Shown here: positions 35,651 through 46,409 of the stretch, one piece after another
Layout: the number at the start of each line of letters is the position of its first letter
Numbering within the stretch: the first letter of the stretch is position 1
DNA from: Salvia splendens
Taxonomy: Eukaryota > Streptophyta > Magnoliopsida > Lamiales > Lamiaceae
DNA length: 64,000 bases
Reading direction: 5' to 3'
Assembly: GCF_004379255.2 (NCBI RefSeq)
Contig: NC_056035.1
Coordinates: 36,401,773 to 36,465,772, forward strand
Made by a program: the position numbers and the translations under genes
Notes under the pieces: generated by a model
Database searches by the model: none
Seen by the model: the letters and a program-made list of their open reading frames with translations, nothing else
What the model was told of the DNA's origin: nothing

Positions 35651-36363
35651 CTACCAGCAAACTTAGGTCTGACTTTAATAAAGTGGTGGCCAAAGAGAGG
35701 TATTCCATATATTAGTATATACGATATTAGTGCCTATATATCATTTTTTTGGCATAGCCTGATTGTAAAAGTTTAGTATCCATTACAATAAGGAGATTAT
35801 GTATCTTAGGCTTTGAGAATCTATAAACCAGTAGGATTATAATAATATATGCGGTTTTAGACTTTCACATTGGTCTGTTTGAGTAAGCCGTTTTAAGGAC
35901 TGTCCATGGCTTTGTGGTGTTTGCATATTGTAATTTGCTATTCTATCTTTGCTTACAGGTTTTCAAGGGAAAGAAGATGCCTGGGCACATGGGTGTTGAA
36001 CAGAGAACAGTTAAAAATGTTTGGGTTTACAAAATTGACCCGGCAAGGAACCTGATGTGGGTGAGAGGCCAGGTACTGCTTTCTTTTCCGTCTGCATCCA
36101 ATGTTCGAAGCAGCTGATAAGTTATAGCTAGTTATGCTATTTTCATCTTTTCCTTTCATAATATCTTTAATAAATTTCCTACTTTTCAGGTCCCAGGCGC
36201 TACAGGAAATTTTGTCTTCATAAAAGATGCTGTGTACAAGAAGCCAGACGTCACTTTACTTCCATTTCCTACTTATTTTGCACCAGAAGACGAGGATCCA
36301 TCACAACTGGAACCTATAGTAGCTGATCATGGTGATATAGACCCCTTCATGGCAGCAGATTGA
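33419..36363 (+). CDS. RPL3B: Organellar (probably mitochondrial) ribosomal protein uL3, 5 exons
   Basis: Exons 33419-33742, 34326-34535, 34904-35008, 35959-36072 and 36190-36363 give 308 residues. The N terminus ([13 protein letters not shown]...[11 protein letters not shown]) is Arg/Ser-rich with no acidic residues, a classic mitochondrial presequence; cytosolic L3 lacks it. The core has the bacterial-type L3 signatures [65 protein letters not shown] and [14 protein letters not shown]. uL3 helps form the peptidyl transferase region of the large subunit. The C-terminal acidic tail (YFAPEDEDP...DPFMAAD) is characteristic of the plant organellar L3-2 form. The third intron holds a 66-bp TA microsatellite. 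The gene converges with the pectinesterase gene. Confidence 0.95.
35575..35640. repeat. (TA)33 microsatellite followed by (TG)5
   Basis: An uninterrupted 66-bp TA run in the third intron of the uL3 gene, likely to be length-polymorphic and able to extrude a cruciform. Confidence 0.97.
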
Positions 36364-36737
36364 GGGCTGAACGCTATTTTTTTAATTCGGTTTGAGGCAT
36401 TAGAGCAAGGTCTGTTTTGAAATGGTGGTTTTATGAATTGTATTTGGTTTAAGGATACGAGCTCTAAATAGAAGATGGAAGGGTTGTGATAGTTGTATTA
36501 GAATCAATCCTTGATTGTCTTGTTTTCATGTTTCTCTAATAAATACACAAGGTTTTATGCCAAAATTAGAGAAGTTTGTTTCCAGTTTTAATACCCATAT
36601 AGTCAAGAGTCTTGAAAATCGTTTATTTATTGATGGAAAAAGGCAAGAATAGTGCATTATTTGAGTACATGCGGTGGGTTGACAGGAAACTAGTAAGATT
36701 CATCCTCCTCCGCATCCTATGACTATGCAATGAACAT
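36364..36737. terminator. Convergent 3' untranslated regions of uL3 and pectinesterase
   Basis: Stop codons of the two convergent genes are 374 bp apart. AATAAA-like signals occur on the plus strand (AATAAATACA near 36539), serving uL3. No separate gene fits between. Confidence 0.5.
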
Positions 36738-38759
36738 CTAGTAAGCAAGGCCGACGGAGAAGGGGACGGTGGTGGCCGGTAGCCACTGGTCTCCTTGTAG
36801 GAAGGGTCCAACAGTGTACCTCTGAGCTTCATCCTTATTAGTCATCACGGCGTACCCCTTCCAGTTCACCCTCTTGTCCGTGGGGCTCCCTGGCCCACGG
36901 TTGTTATACTCCCGGTAAAACAACGTGTCAAGAGCGAAGGTGCCAGCCCACGGCAGCCACCCTTCCGGTTGAATGAAATCAGCCAACCAAGACTCCATCA
37001 CCAAGGTCATCGAGTTCTCCTTCCATGGCCTCCCTAGATAGGTTGGAATCTGCATCCTGACCGGGTCCAGCTTCTTCTCCGGGACGATCTTACAGTTCTG
37101 GATCACAATCCCTGTCGGCTCGTTCTTCTTGATCCTCCCTTGGGCAGTCACCGTGTTCTTCTGCTTGTCCATCGGCTTCCTCACTATGATGAGGCAATTC
37201 TGCAGGATGGTGGCCGAGTCCCCGAAGATGAAGTCCACCGTGCCCGAGACAAGGCAGTTGCGGTAGAACTGCCGATGCGTCTGGATGTATAGTGTGTCTT
37301 GGAACCCATCCATTCGGCAATTGTAGAAGGCCGCCATGTCGGATTGCACGCGTAGTGCCACGGCCTGGTGCCCCTGCGCCCCGGCCGTGTTGCGGAAGCC
37401 CATCGACTTGCAGATGAAGCCGTTGCCAATCGCGCTGAACGAGGCGGTCTGGAAGGTCGAGACGCCGTCAGTGAAGCACTTCTTTCCGGTCACGATCGAT
37501 TTTCTTGGGCCATCTCCGTACATGAATATATTGACTTGATCTTTTGTCACAGTGATATACTCGTCGTACACTCCCGCCTTCACATATATCACATACCTAT
37601 CACCACATATATAGTTAAATGAACGAATAGATATAAAATTTTCACTCCTAATACAAACATTAAGTTTATAAGATGTATGCGTGCCTTGGGGTGTGTAGGT
37701 ATGGTATACCACGATATACCGAGGTATGGGAAAATTGATATTGTTATCGTATCGAAAGATTTTGGTACGGTATCATACCGGATTAAAAATTGCGGTATAT
37801 CGAAAAACCTGTATTTTTGATATTTTTTTAGTACGGTAAATGCGGTATTTTTCCCCACCCTATGCATGCCCCAATTATGCTACCCATTTTTTCCTTATAA
37901 ACAAAGATAGTAGAGTAGAAATTTGAAAGGACTCGAACTCGAGATATATATATTACCTTCCCTGAACACCGCCTTTAGGATACGCGTCGAGCGCTGCCTG
38001 AATGGTCTTATACTGGCCGCTCCCGTCCTGCGCCACCACGGCGTTGGGCTCGGGCTCCCCTCCGATCGCGAGAAGCTTCCGGTCCCCGGGCTTCATCCAC
38101 GACGGGAACCCGTTGAGCAGCGTCTTCGTTTCATCGGGCAAGCTCTTCCCGTCCAACGACTTGGTAATGTTCGATATTGACGCCACAATCGAGAGCGCAT
38201 TATCCGTGAGCTCGGTGGCATTCAACAGCCCGTTGGATATCCCGTCCTTGAGCTCGGGCGTTTCGAAGCCGTCTTTACAGGTCTCGTGGTAAGAGAGGAC
38301 GGCGCTGAGCCAGTTCTTGAGCTCGGCCTCCCTCTCGGCGATGGTGTCGACGCTGCTCTCCCCGACCGCCGTCATGGATTCCTGCAGCTCCTCCACCGCG
38401 AACTGGAGGAGCTCCTTGCAGTCGTCCACCGCCATCTTCTCCTGCGGCTTGGTGGCAGCCTTGCCGATCTCGGCGGGGCGCTCCTTCGCAATCTCCACCT
38501 CCTGCTTGGCCACCTTGATCGCGGCCATCAGGTAGTCCGTCAGCCCCGCGGACTTGTTGCTCGCCACCGGGGTCAGGGCGGCGCTGCACGACTCCGCGTT
38601 GCTCGTGAACGAGCAGATTTTCTCCACCGGGGCTGTCCCCAGCGCCTCCAGCGCCTCGCCCTCGTCCACGCTGCCGCCGCCTTCCGCAGCCGCGGCGAGG
38701 TGGTCATGCTGCAGGAAGGCTGCAGCCGCGCATATGATTATCAACTTGCGCCAATTCAT
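36738..38759 (-). CDS. Type I pectinesterase with N-terminal inhibitor domain, 2 exons
   Basis: Exons 38759-37957 and 37596-36738 give 553 residues. Signal peptide (IIICAAAAFLQHDHLAAAA), then a PMEI domain (about 45-200; ICSFTSNAESC, KDCKELL-type helix) and the pectinesterase domain (about 235-545). DRKLLAIG near residue 225 fits the RRLL-type processing site between the two. Catalytic motifs are present: QAVALRVQSD, MDGFQDTLY, GTVDFIFGDSA, LGRPWKENS. It demethylesterifies homogalacturonan in the wall after release of the inhibitor part, affecting stiffness and growth. The second ATG of the open frame is chosen because it starts the signal peptide. A TATA box lies 50 bp upstream. The single intron holds a small hAT-like MITE. 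Coding GC is high, unlike the neighbours. Confidence 0.95.
37686..37862. mobile_element. hAT-like MITE (177 bp) in the pectinesterase intron
   Basis: Right end CCCCACCCTA is the complement of TAGGGTGGGG; the left end reads TTGGGGTGTG. It is flanked by TGCGTGCC (37678-37685) and TGCATGCC (37863-37870), an 8-bp duplication with one mismatch, as expected for hAT. The interior is full of GGTATACC/CGGTAT words like those in 5'-nucleotidase intron 2. Confidence 0.75.
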
Positions 38760-38808
38760 GTTTGTTTGATTAAGAGATAATTTTAATTTAATTAGTTGTG
38801 ATCTTGAT

Positions 38809-38817
38809 CTATATATA
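38809..38817 (-). promoter_or_regulatory. TATA box of the pectinesterase gene
   Basis: On the minus strand the sequence reads TATATATAG, about 50 bp before the start codon at 38759. The position implies a very short leader. Confidence 0.6.
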
Positions 38818-40671
38818 GATGTACATGATTGCAAATTACTAGTGGCTTTGCGGATAGTTAGAAATGCGGAGGTGTGTAATTCTAGTACCTACATACTTAA
38901 TTTAGTACTACCACTAATTTAAACATGGCCAATTTATAAATTTTACATTAAGGGGGCGTAATTTTAGTAGATATTCCCCTAAATTTTAATCAGAAAATAT
39001 TGTTACCACGATCCTATTAAGTCAAGCGATGCCCATTTTCTTGAGAGATTCAAGCTTGGACTGGTGCAAGATGCAATGCCTCTTTTTTTTCCTTCTCACC
39101 TTTTTGTTTTGGATTGGTAGTTTGGCCTGGGCTTGAGATGCATGCATAGTTTTGATGCGTGCAAGCCTCTGATCATATTCCTTTCTACTAGTAGTATGAA
39201 TTAAGAATGGGATGAGTATTTTTTTGTAGTACTTGCAATTGCAATCTATATATTCAACCACATTTGAATTACATTGATGTTATAGTATGAAAGGATGATC
39301 TACTACCACCATAATATGACTCTGCAATAATGTACTACTAACTACACACATTGATTGTAATTTGCAAATCCGTGTTTTGTTTGATTCAGTTTTTGTCTTA
39401 TTTTCTAGAATATCACATACCAAAATTTGAATTATATACCCAATTTTGATCCTAACACTCATTTTCAGTATATAAAATACTTTTATTTCCCTCTCAATCT
39501 TATTTTGTCCCTCAACAGTCAACATCATAGTCGCGGACCCATAACTGTCGACTCCAATATATATAAGGAAACAAATATCTCTTTTAAAGACTATAGAAGC
39601 TATGCAAAGAGATCAAGTATGATATAATGTCATTAACAAGTTTTTAGAGCCCGTATGCTTTATATTCATATAGTACTACTTATTTGTAATTCTTTGAGTT
39701 TTTATTTGTAGATAAAATGTTACTCCCTCCGTCCCACATAATTTGGGACACTTTGACCGGGCACGGGTTTTAAGAAATATAATGAAAAGTGAGTTGAAAA
39801 AGTTAGTGGAATGTGAGTCCTACTTTTATATATTAGTTTTATAATTAAATGTGAGTAGGAATGAGTTAGTGGAATGTGGGGTCCACTACCAAAAATGGTA
39901 AAAGTGAAATGGGTAAAATTATGTGGGACGGAGGGAGTATTTTCTTTAAAGAAATGTACATGAAAAATTGAATACATTTTTATTCTCTATTTTTTCTCTG
40001 TAATTTTTGTACTATTGTCATGACAAACTTTTTTTTTTTGTTTTTGGATTCAAATTTTGAAGTACCAATCTAGAAAAAATTCCGACAATCATGGAATCAG
40101 CGAGAATTTAGTTAAAAAAACACAAGTTGATGGATTGGTTGAATTCACCACACATATCACCTTATGCGCACACAATTTTGGTACGCATAGCATCAAATAA
40201 TGTACAATTCATAGCATATATCCCAACTCTGCAAAGGTTGTGCACTCGCATAGTGTAATATGGTTAGTATGATTCGATGCAACTCATACCATACGTATCA
40301 AAAGTGCGTGCAATGTTAGCACCGTGCACACACAAAATTTGATATGCATAGTACAAAATGACCAAATTCAGACTATGTTTATTAATCTTGTGTGCAAATT
40401 CTCAAAGTCGGGCGGATGCATGATTAATCAATTTTAATTGTATTTGATTGATTACTCATTTTTACTTATTTTAGTTTTTTACTAATAAAATGAGATAAAT
40501 ATTGGTTTAATCTTATTTACCAAACCCTACTAAAATTATCTTAAATTTAATCTATATAATTAAATATAGTACTACTTAATATAAAATTCTATATTAGTGA
40601 TTTACTTTTTAACTAAGATTCATTTTATTTATTACTAGTATATATTCGGTCTCTCACTATTATCTTTGATT
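38818..40671. other. Gene-free AT-rich spacer
   Basis: Apart from a Stowaway MITE at 39723-39937, I see no gene or element. Open frames are short and without family features. The left part is pectinesterase promoter territory. Confidence 0.55.
39723..39937. mobile_element. Stowaway MITE (215 bp)
   Basis: Ends CTCCCTCCGTCCCACATAAT and ATTATGTGGGACGGAGGGAG are perfect inverted repeats over 20 bp, with TA flanks. The inner part shares phrases with the truncated element at 61303-61469 (GACCGGGCACGGGTTT versus the complement of the same), so both belong to one subfamily. Confidence 0.95.
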
Positions 40672-41136
40672 TTTTTTTACACACACATCGGAGTTCGAGA
40701 TACATTGGCAAGCGAACCAGCCTCTTGCATGCCCTCGTGGTCACGTCCGAACTAGCCTCCTCCTGCCCCTCGTGGCCCACGAACTAGTCGCTTAACCCAC
40801 CCTCAGACGGGTCCAGGCCAAGCACCGGCCTCTCCCTTTCCGAACTAGCCTCCTCCTGCCCCTCGTGGCCCACGAACTAGTCGCTTAACCCACCCTCAGA
40901 CGGGTCCAGGCCAAGCACCGGCCTCTCCCTTTCCCTGGTGGCCCACGAACTAGCTGCTTAACCCACCCTTAGACTGGTCCAGGCCCGTATGCTTGCAAAG
41001 TCCCAAGGCAACAAGCCTTGGGCCCACAGAGAAATTAATCCCAAATTTGCGCCATCCAGTATTCGAACTCAGGACCTCCTGGATGGCGCCATATCCTTGC
41101 CTCCCTTCTCAACCAGTTGAGCCAGGAGGCTTGGAT
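40672..41136 (-). mobile_element. tRNA-derived SINE (465 bp) with 16-bp target duplication
   Basis: A perfect 16-bp direct repeat ACTATTATCTTTGATT flanks it (40656-40671 and 41137-41152). On the minus strand the 5' end has a pol III A box (TGGCTCAACTGGTTGAG) and, about 45 bp on, a B box (GAGTTCGAATAC), as in tRNAs. The 3' end is an A run (the plus-strand T run at about 40672-40678). These are the hallmarks of a SINE copied by LINE machinery. The body contains a 93-bp tandem repeat, unusual for a SINE. It carries no reading frame. Confidence 0.9.
40748..40980. repeat. 93-bp tandem repeat inside the SINE (about 2.5 copies)
   Basis: The word CGAACTAGCCTCCTCCTGCC starts at 40748 and again at 40841, and the following 93 bp are essentially identical. 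A third, partial and diverged copy (GTGGCCCACGAACTAGCTGC...) follows to about 40985. The unit is GC-rich, unlike the flanks. Confidence 0.9.
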
Positions 41137-41152
41137 ACTATTATCTTTGATT

Positions 41153-41657
41153 ATAAAACCAAACTTTACAAAGTCTCAAATACACTACTATGTATGATTG
41201 AATTGGAACATGTACATCCTTTATAACCAATGAAAAATTAGCAAGGTGATGATTCTCAAACACACTTTACAATGTAATGGTTGAACATGTATATCATTTT
41301 CAATTATAACCAATGAAATGCTAGAAAGGTAATGATTGAAATGGAATATGTATCCTTTTTAACCAATGAAAAATTAGCAACTCTTATTAATATTCATTTG
41401 CAAACTTAAGTAATATTTTATCTGGAGCAGTTATTTACACATACATATATCTCCATTCTATTCAGAGGAGCCAACCAAAGATTTGGCCATAAATTAGACT
41501 TTTTGTTGAAAGCATAGAGGCTAAAGTTTCTTCAAAGCCCCAACCCCATGCATTTATTTTATTACACTAAAAATAACAACAAAGACCACATACAAGAAGA
41601 ATACTCATCTTGTGTCTCTATATATCATTCTCAAGAATGGTATTTATCCACTTGAGC
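41153..41657. other. Spacer downstream of the PDK gene
   Basis: AT-rich sequence with several partly repeated phrases (ACCAATGAAAAATTAGCAA near 41227 and 41381; AATGATTGAA). It holds the 3' untranslated region of the kinase gene and no recognisable gene. Confidence 0.5.
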
Positions 41658-44261
41658 TCAAGGAAGGGGTTCTTGAGAATCTCCCAACCGCGACAGATGG
41701 AGGTAAGCATCGGTCCCTGTAAAGCCGGATCATACAATTTCAGATCAAATCCAATACAAATTGACATTGGGACACATAAGTGGAGAATGTTTACCATATC
41801 CTTCCATGGAGATAATTTGCAGATCCCCTCCAAAGTACCTGGCGTACAAACGGCTAATAGGAAGACCGTAACCATAACCTGCCATAGTTGTTGCTGTATC
41901 AGGGTCAACGCCTGACTCATCGAGAGGATTTTTTGCAGTACTATACAGATATGTGAAAATCTTTGAAAGACCGCTTCTGGCTATACCACCTCCTTCATCC
42001 GATACCTATAGGCATAAGATGATAAAACAGAATATAAGCATAGTGAATGGTATGAATGTCTCAACCCTGTAACAGGAAGGTATCGAGACTGAGCCTGCCT
42101 TAATTGTTACGTCCTCCAATCCATCAGCAACTATTATTCTCACAGGAGGTGCAACCTTGTCTGAGTCCATGTATTGTTCTTGAACAGCACGCAAGGAATT
42201 CTTTACCAACTCAAACACCATCAGATGCAAGTGAGTGGGAACGTAACTGCCACAGAAAAAGATTTTGAAACAGTAAATAAAGGGTCGAAATCCAAGAGCA
42301 GACATCTAAAAGTTCAGGCACTGCACATCCCACAAGAACGAAACACAGACGATGAAAGAATGCAATGCAGCCTTTGGTGTTAAATATACAGAAAGTGGAA
42401 AAGTAAAATACTGACGGAAATGTGAACTTAGGGTCTCCATAGATGTTAATATCTGGGGCACTGCCATATTCTCGCAAGCAAATGGAACGGGCATCCTCAC
42501 TAGCATTTCTTGCAACCTCAACCGGGGACATTTTTGTATGTATATATCCAACACAATCAGGAGGTGGATCCGGATCATGCAAGGCGACATGCTGCCCTGA
42601 TTTACCCATAATATTTTTTAATGGAATAAGAAACTGGTTTAGCTCAGTTTTCTTCCAATGCAAAAATTCAGTATCATGATCATAAGGGTGGATGCACCAA
42701 TAAAAAATAAAATAAGCCGACAGAGGAAGTGGGGCTAACCAATAAGCATGCGGATCCCAATTCTAGACATATAAAACCGATCCAGAAATTGATGGATTTC
42801 ATCCAGACCCTCATCACCAATTTTACGATTCAGATCTTTTTTCAACTGTTGCACTCCCAAAGCCATCATAGGGACCACATTGTTGTGTCTGACTTTAACC
42901 ATCTTAATCATTTGTGTGAAATCCAACTCATCGCTGTTATCCTTAATTTCCGGAATGGATCTAACATCACGGAAGGACTCCAAATACCAATCTCTTACCT
43001 AGAATAGGAAGTTGGGATACATAAACATTCATATATCAAAATGGAATTTTAAATAACGTGTACCTAAGAAATCGATATCCTACAAATGAACTAGGAATTT
43101 TTCAACCTTATAACATACACAAATAATGCAATCTCACATAAAACAACAAACTCAGACTCAGACTTATAGGACACTTGGACAGAGTCACCAGTGACAAAGA
43201 TAGACGACCTAGGAACAACACTGCCTGCGTCTGTAGCTAGAAAGGGCACGTGTAACTTTAATGCTAATAAAATACACCAGCGAATGACTAAAAACACAAT
43301 TATTCACCACACACACCAAGACTAAAAACTAGAACATATTGCAATCACAATATCAGTTTTTGGTAAAATGATTCCTAGTAATCGCTTTCTAGACATTTTC
43401 TATATTAGATGGATAATTGTTTTCAGATTAACTAGGCCGGCCGGTGCTGTGTTGAAGATTAAATGTCGTAGAAGTCTATGGATTAAAGTCAACTTAAAAT
43501 GCGTTAATCTCATTAAAATAACAACCAACATTACTACACCAGGTCAAAACTTTCAAACGGTAGTTGATAAAGAAAACACTAGCTGAAGGCTGTCTTCTCT
43601 AGCAAAAAGAATGGGATATATAACAAACGTAATACAGATAATAAAGTATTGATGTCGAGAATCTCACTGACACCTTCAGATCGAAGATTGTCGTCTAAGT
43701 TTTCCTCTAATAGCAATTAAAAAAGACAAGGTCTGTACCCCTTTTCCTTTTTTTCTTTAGAAAGTAAAGGGAAAAAAAACAATTTTTTAGTTAAAGCCGC
43801 TGTAGATTGGGGCAATATAGTAAGTAGTATTCCTCCCTCCACAGATACTAATGCAAATCAATTACGAAACAGCAAACTCCAATCAGCCTCACAATTACTT
43901 CAGATTCAAACATGCCAAAACAAATTGGGCCATGCCAGATCAAGCCAATCAAAATTTATCATTATCAAAAGGTATGAGAAGAATGATCAAAATTCCGATT
44001 GAATTTAGGGAAAGTAACCTTCAAAACGGCGGGTTTGAGGGAGAGGCCGTAGGGGAGGGACTCGAGCTCGACGGCGCGGCGGGCGATGCGAATTGGGAGC
44101 TCCTTGTGGAGGAATTGAGCAGAAATGAGGAGATTGCGGGGCGTGGGGCGGGAGCCGAATTCCGTCATGTAACGGAGGCTGACGCCGTTCTGTTTCATGG
44201 CAGCCCATCTCCGAGCCTCTTCGATGAGATCCTTCGACGCTTTCTTGATCATCGCCGCCAT
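41658..44261 (-). CDS. PDK: Mitochondrial pyruvate dehydrogenase kinase, 6 exons
   Basis: Exons 44261-44019, 42998-42740, 42596-42416, 42246-42099, 42005-41795 and 41716-41658 give 366 residues, the size of Arabidopsis PDK. It phosphorylates E1-alpha of the mitochondrial pyruvate dehydrogenase complex and switches it off, limiting carbon entry to the TCA cycle. The N-terminal alpha-helical BCDK domain (about 25-185) has RTTPRNLL-like SRPTPRNLL and MALGVQQL. The GHKL ATP-binding part has the N box [10 protein letters not shown] (about 239-248), G1 [10 protein letters not shown] (about 279-288) and G2 [10 protein letters not shown] (about 318). The C terminus ends in a short EPLP tail. The intron between 42099 and 42005 begins with GC (AAG/GCAGGC), with no usable GT nearby. 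ATG 44261-44259 is chosen as the family's usual start. Confidence 0.96.
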
Positions 44262-46243
44262 CAAATCTACCCACTCGCACTCCTCTATCTTCTTCTGTTT
44301 TATCGTTTCTCTTCTAATTTTTCATTTTTTCTGCAAATAATAATACTAACTTGTTTTTCATTCCTTTGGCCTTTTCACAAACATGTGATGCATTTAAATG
44401 TTCTTTCGGTTGAGAAGTTATCAAACTCTACTAATATTTGATGATTTATATTCATTTGGATGGATAATTATCATAATAGCAAATAGTGTCAATTATTGGT
44501 GTATACTAAAACCACGTTAAATAAATTTTCATTTATTTGTTCATATTCTACTACATTATTCATTTTTCTATTTTACATTATTTTCGTTAATAAAGCGTGA
44601 CTCAATTAATAATGTTAATTGTCGGAGACTAGTGGATTATTGTATTTTATTAATAATAAATAAAAAAACATGGGATATTATATTAAATATATAAAATCAT
44701 GAGAGTGATTTAGCAACTCATTACAATATATAACCCATTGGGCAAAAATTTGGACAATAATTTCGCATAACACAAAAAGAAACAACTGCGGAATATATTA
44801 TCATAATTCATAAGCGATAATACCTTAATTCTAGATTTCCGCTTGGACCAAAAATGTGAGGGATTAGCATTCTGCACTGGAATTTTGTCTAATCCGATTC
44901 AATCTGAAAATCTAAAATTTTATTAAAAATCAATCTGAATCGATCAGAAATCCAAACAATGAAATTCTGTTTGATCCCCTAAAATATCAAATTGCATAAA
45001 TATATATACAAATCTAAAAACTTAATACCAAGATAAAAAAAATGTAATGCAAAACATCATTAGAATTGTCCAAACATTCATTTTTTTTTTCTAAAAGTCA
45101 TAACTGATCCAAACCGAATTTCAAATTTTGATTTGATTCAAATTGAATTTTCAAATTTCGAATATATGTTCACAAAAAAATTTCGAATATATGTGCACTC
45201 CTAAAAATATTGTCCAATACTAAGATGCTTACCTTTAACAACTAAGTGTAGCGTGAAATAATAAAAATTGGCTACATTCTATTATTAGTTGTTATGGAGA
45301 TTTACAGAGAATGTGAACAATCGGATTTCCTGAAAGGCGTGAAACACTTTCAGATAAAATCAATTTGGCGGTTCTATCAATATTTGATCGGATACAATTC
45401 AGGTTTCGAAGATATTCGTATGTTGATTCTGTGATTCCTTTTTTTCGAACCAGGAATGATCTATAAGAAGGAGGTTGAAGATGAAACGTTGCATCCCTTC
45501 CTTTCATAACTGTAAAATAACAGTTTTGGCGAGTTTTAAATATTGTAATTTGATCCTTCAATTATCGAAAATTACATTTCCGGATGAAGATTTCTGTATA
45601 GCAACTTTAATGGAAATAAAAAAATTTCAAGCTAACCCCAGCCAAGGGCGGCCGCCCCTTGGACCCCGCTCTTGGGTGCGCTGCCCCCGAACCCCCGTCC
45701 AATCATAACGAATTCAAACAAGTGTGCACTCTGCACTTTCAACTTATTTGATGTCTCATTATGATCATATTGATCGAAACAAGTTAATCCAATTACACTA
45801 AAATATCCAACGATGTACTTAATTATAATTTGTAAGCATGAGTCCATGCAACAGTCTAGTCGTCAAAGAAATATAATTAAAAAAAAGTTTTGGGTAAATT
45901 ACCTAGATTTTAGTTAATCGTTCAATGGTTGAGTTGTGTTGTATAGAGAAGAAGAATAATTGTTGATTAAAATAATAAGTAGGTTTGGTAGAGTTAATCA
46001 AGATCACGTTTACAGCATTCCATTGCGCTAATCTTCTCTCCTTCGGAATTCTCTTCCACTTTCTCTTTCTTCTTTCTCACCGCATCTTCACCTGAGCCCT
46101 AAACCAAAATCTCAATTTCAATTTCGGTTTCCTCTCTGTCCACTTCAATTCAACCCATCTCACTCCGAATTCTGAATTCTATTCTCGTCCTCTGCTACTG
46201 TAATTCAAATCCTCTCACTCACGCCTCTTCCTGCATTTGTTTC

Positions 46244-46278
<35 letters not shown>

Positions 46279-46409
46279 TTCATGGCGATGGACTGAATTT
46301 TGTGGTAAAGCCTTCAGCTTTATCTGTTTAAGGGAAATTCCTACCCGCCCCATCTCCTCAATTTGTTTAATTTCAGCAACGGGATAGTGAAACGGGAACT
46401 AGGGCACAA
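44262..46409. promoter_or_regulatory. Divergent upstream region of PDK and NPSN13, with odd GC-rich insert
   Basis: Over 2.1 kb separates the two start codons. 44440-45250 is AT-rich without features. 45292-45561 holds an open frame on the minus strand that I cannot identify. 45640-45710 is a sharply GC-rich block that can fold on itself (GGGCGGCCGCCCC). From about 46010 the sequence is CT-rich, the leader of the SNARE gene, and contains a 34-base C run. Confidence 0.5.
46245..46278. repeat. 34-base poly-C run in the NPSN13 leader
   Basis: An uninterrupted run of 34 C residues about 130 bp before the start codon. It may be real, but it is also a typical place for a length error in assembly. 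Confidence 0.9.

Noticed and set aside
37184..38780. Open frames in other frames and on the plus strand over the pectinesterase exons (for example 38286-38780, 164 residues)
   Set aside because: High GC in the real gene creates shadows; the minus-strand model has signal peptide, both domains, catalytic motifs and in-frame splicing.
40740..40990. CRISPR-like or satellite array
   Set aside because: The repeated units are contiguous (93-bp tandem) with no spacers and lie inside a bounded SINE in a plant nuclear genome.
41040..41130. A functional tRNA gene on the minus strand
   Set aside because: A and B boxes are present but there is no acceptor-stem pairing or anticodon arm; with target duplications and A tail it is a SINE head.
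43851..44441. 196-residue plus-strand frame over PDK exon 1
   Set aside because: The minus strand encodes the conserved PDK N terminus; the plus frame is its complement plus AT-rich flank.
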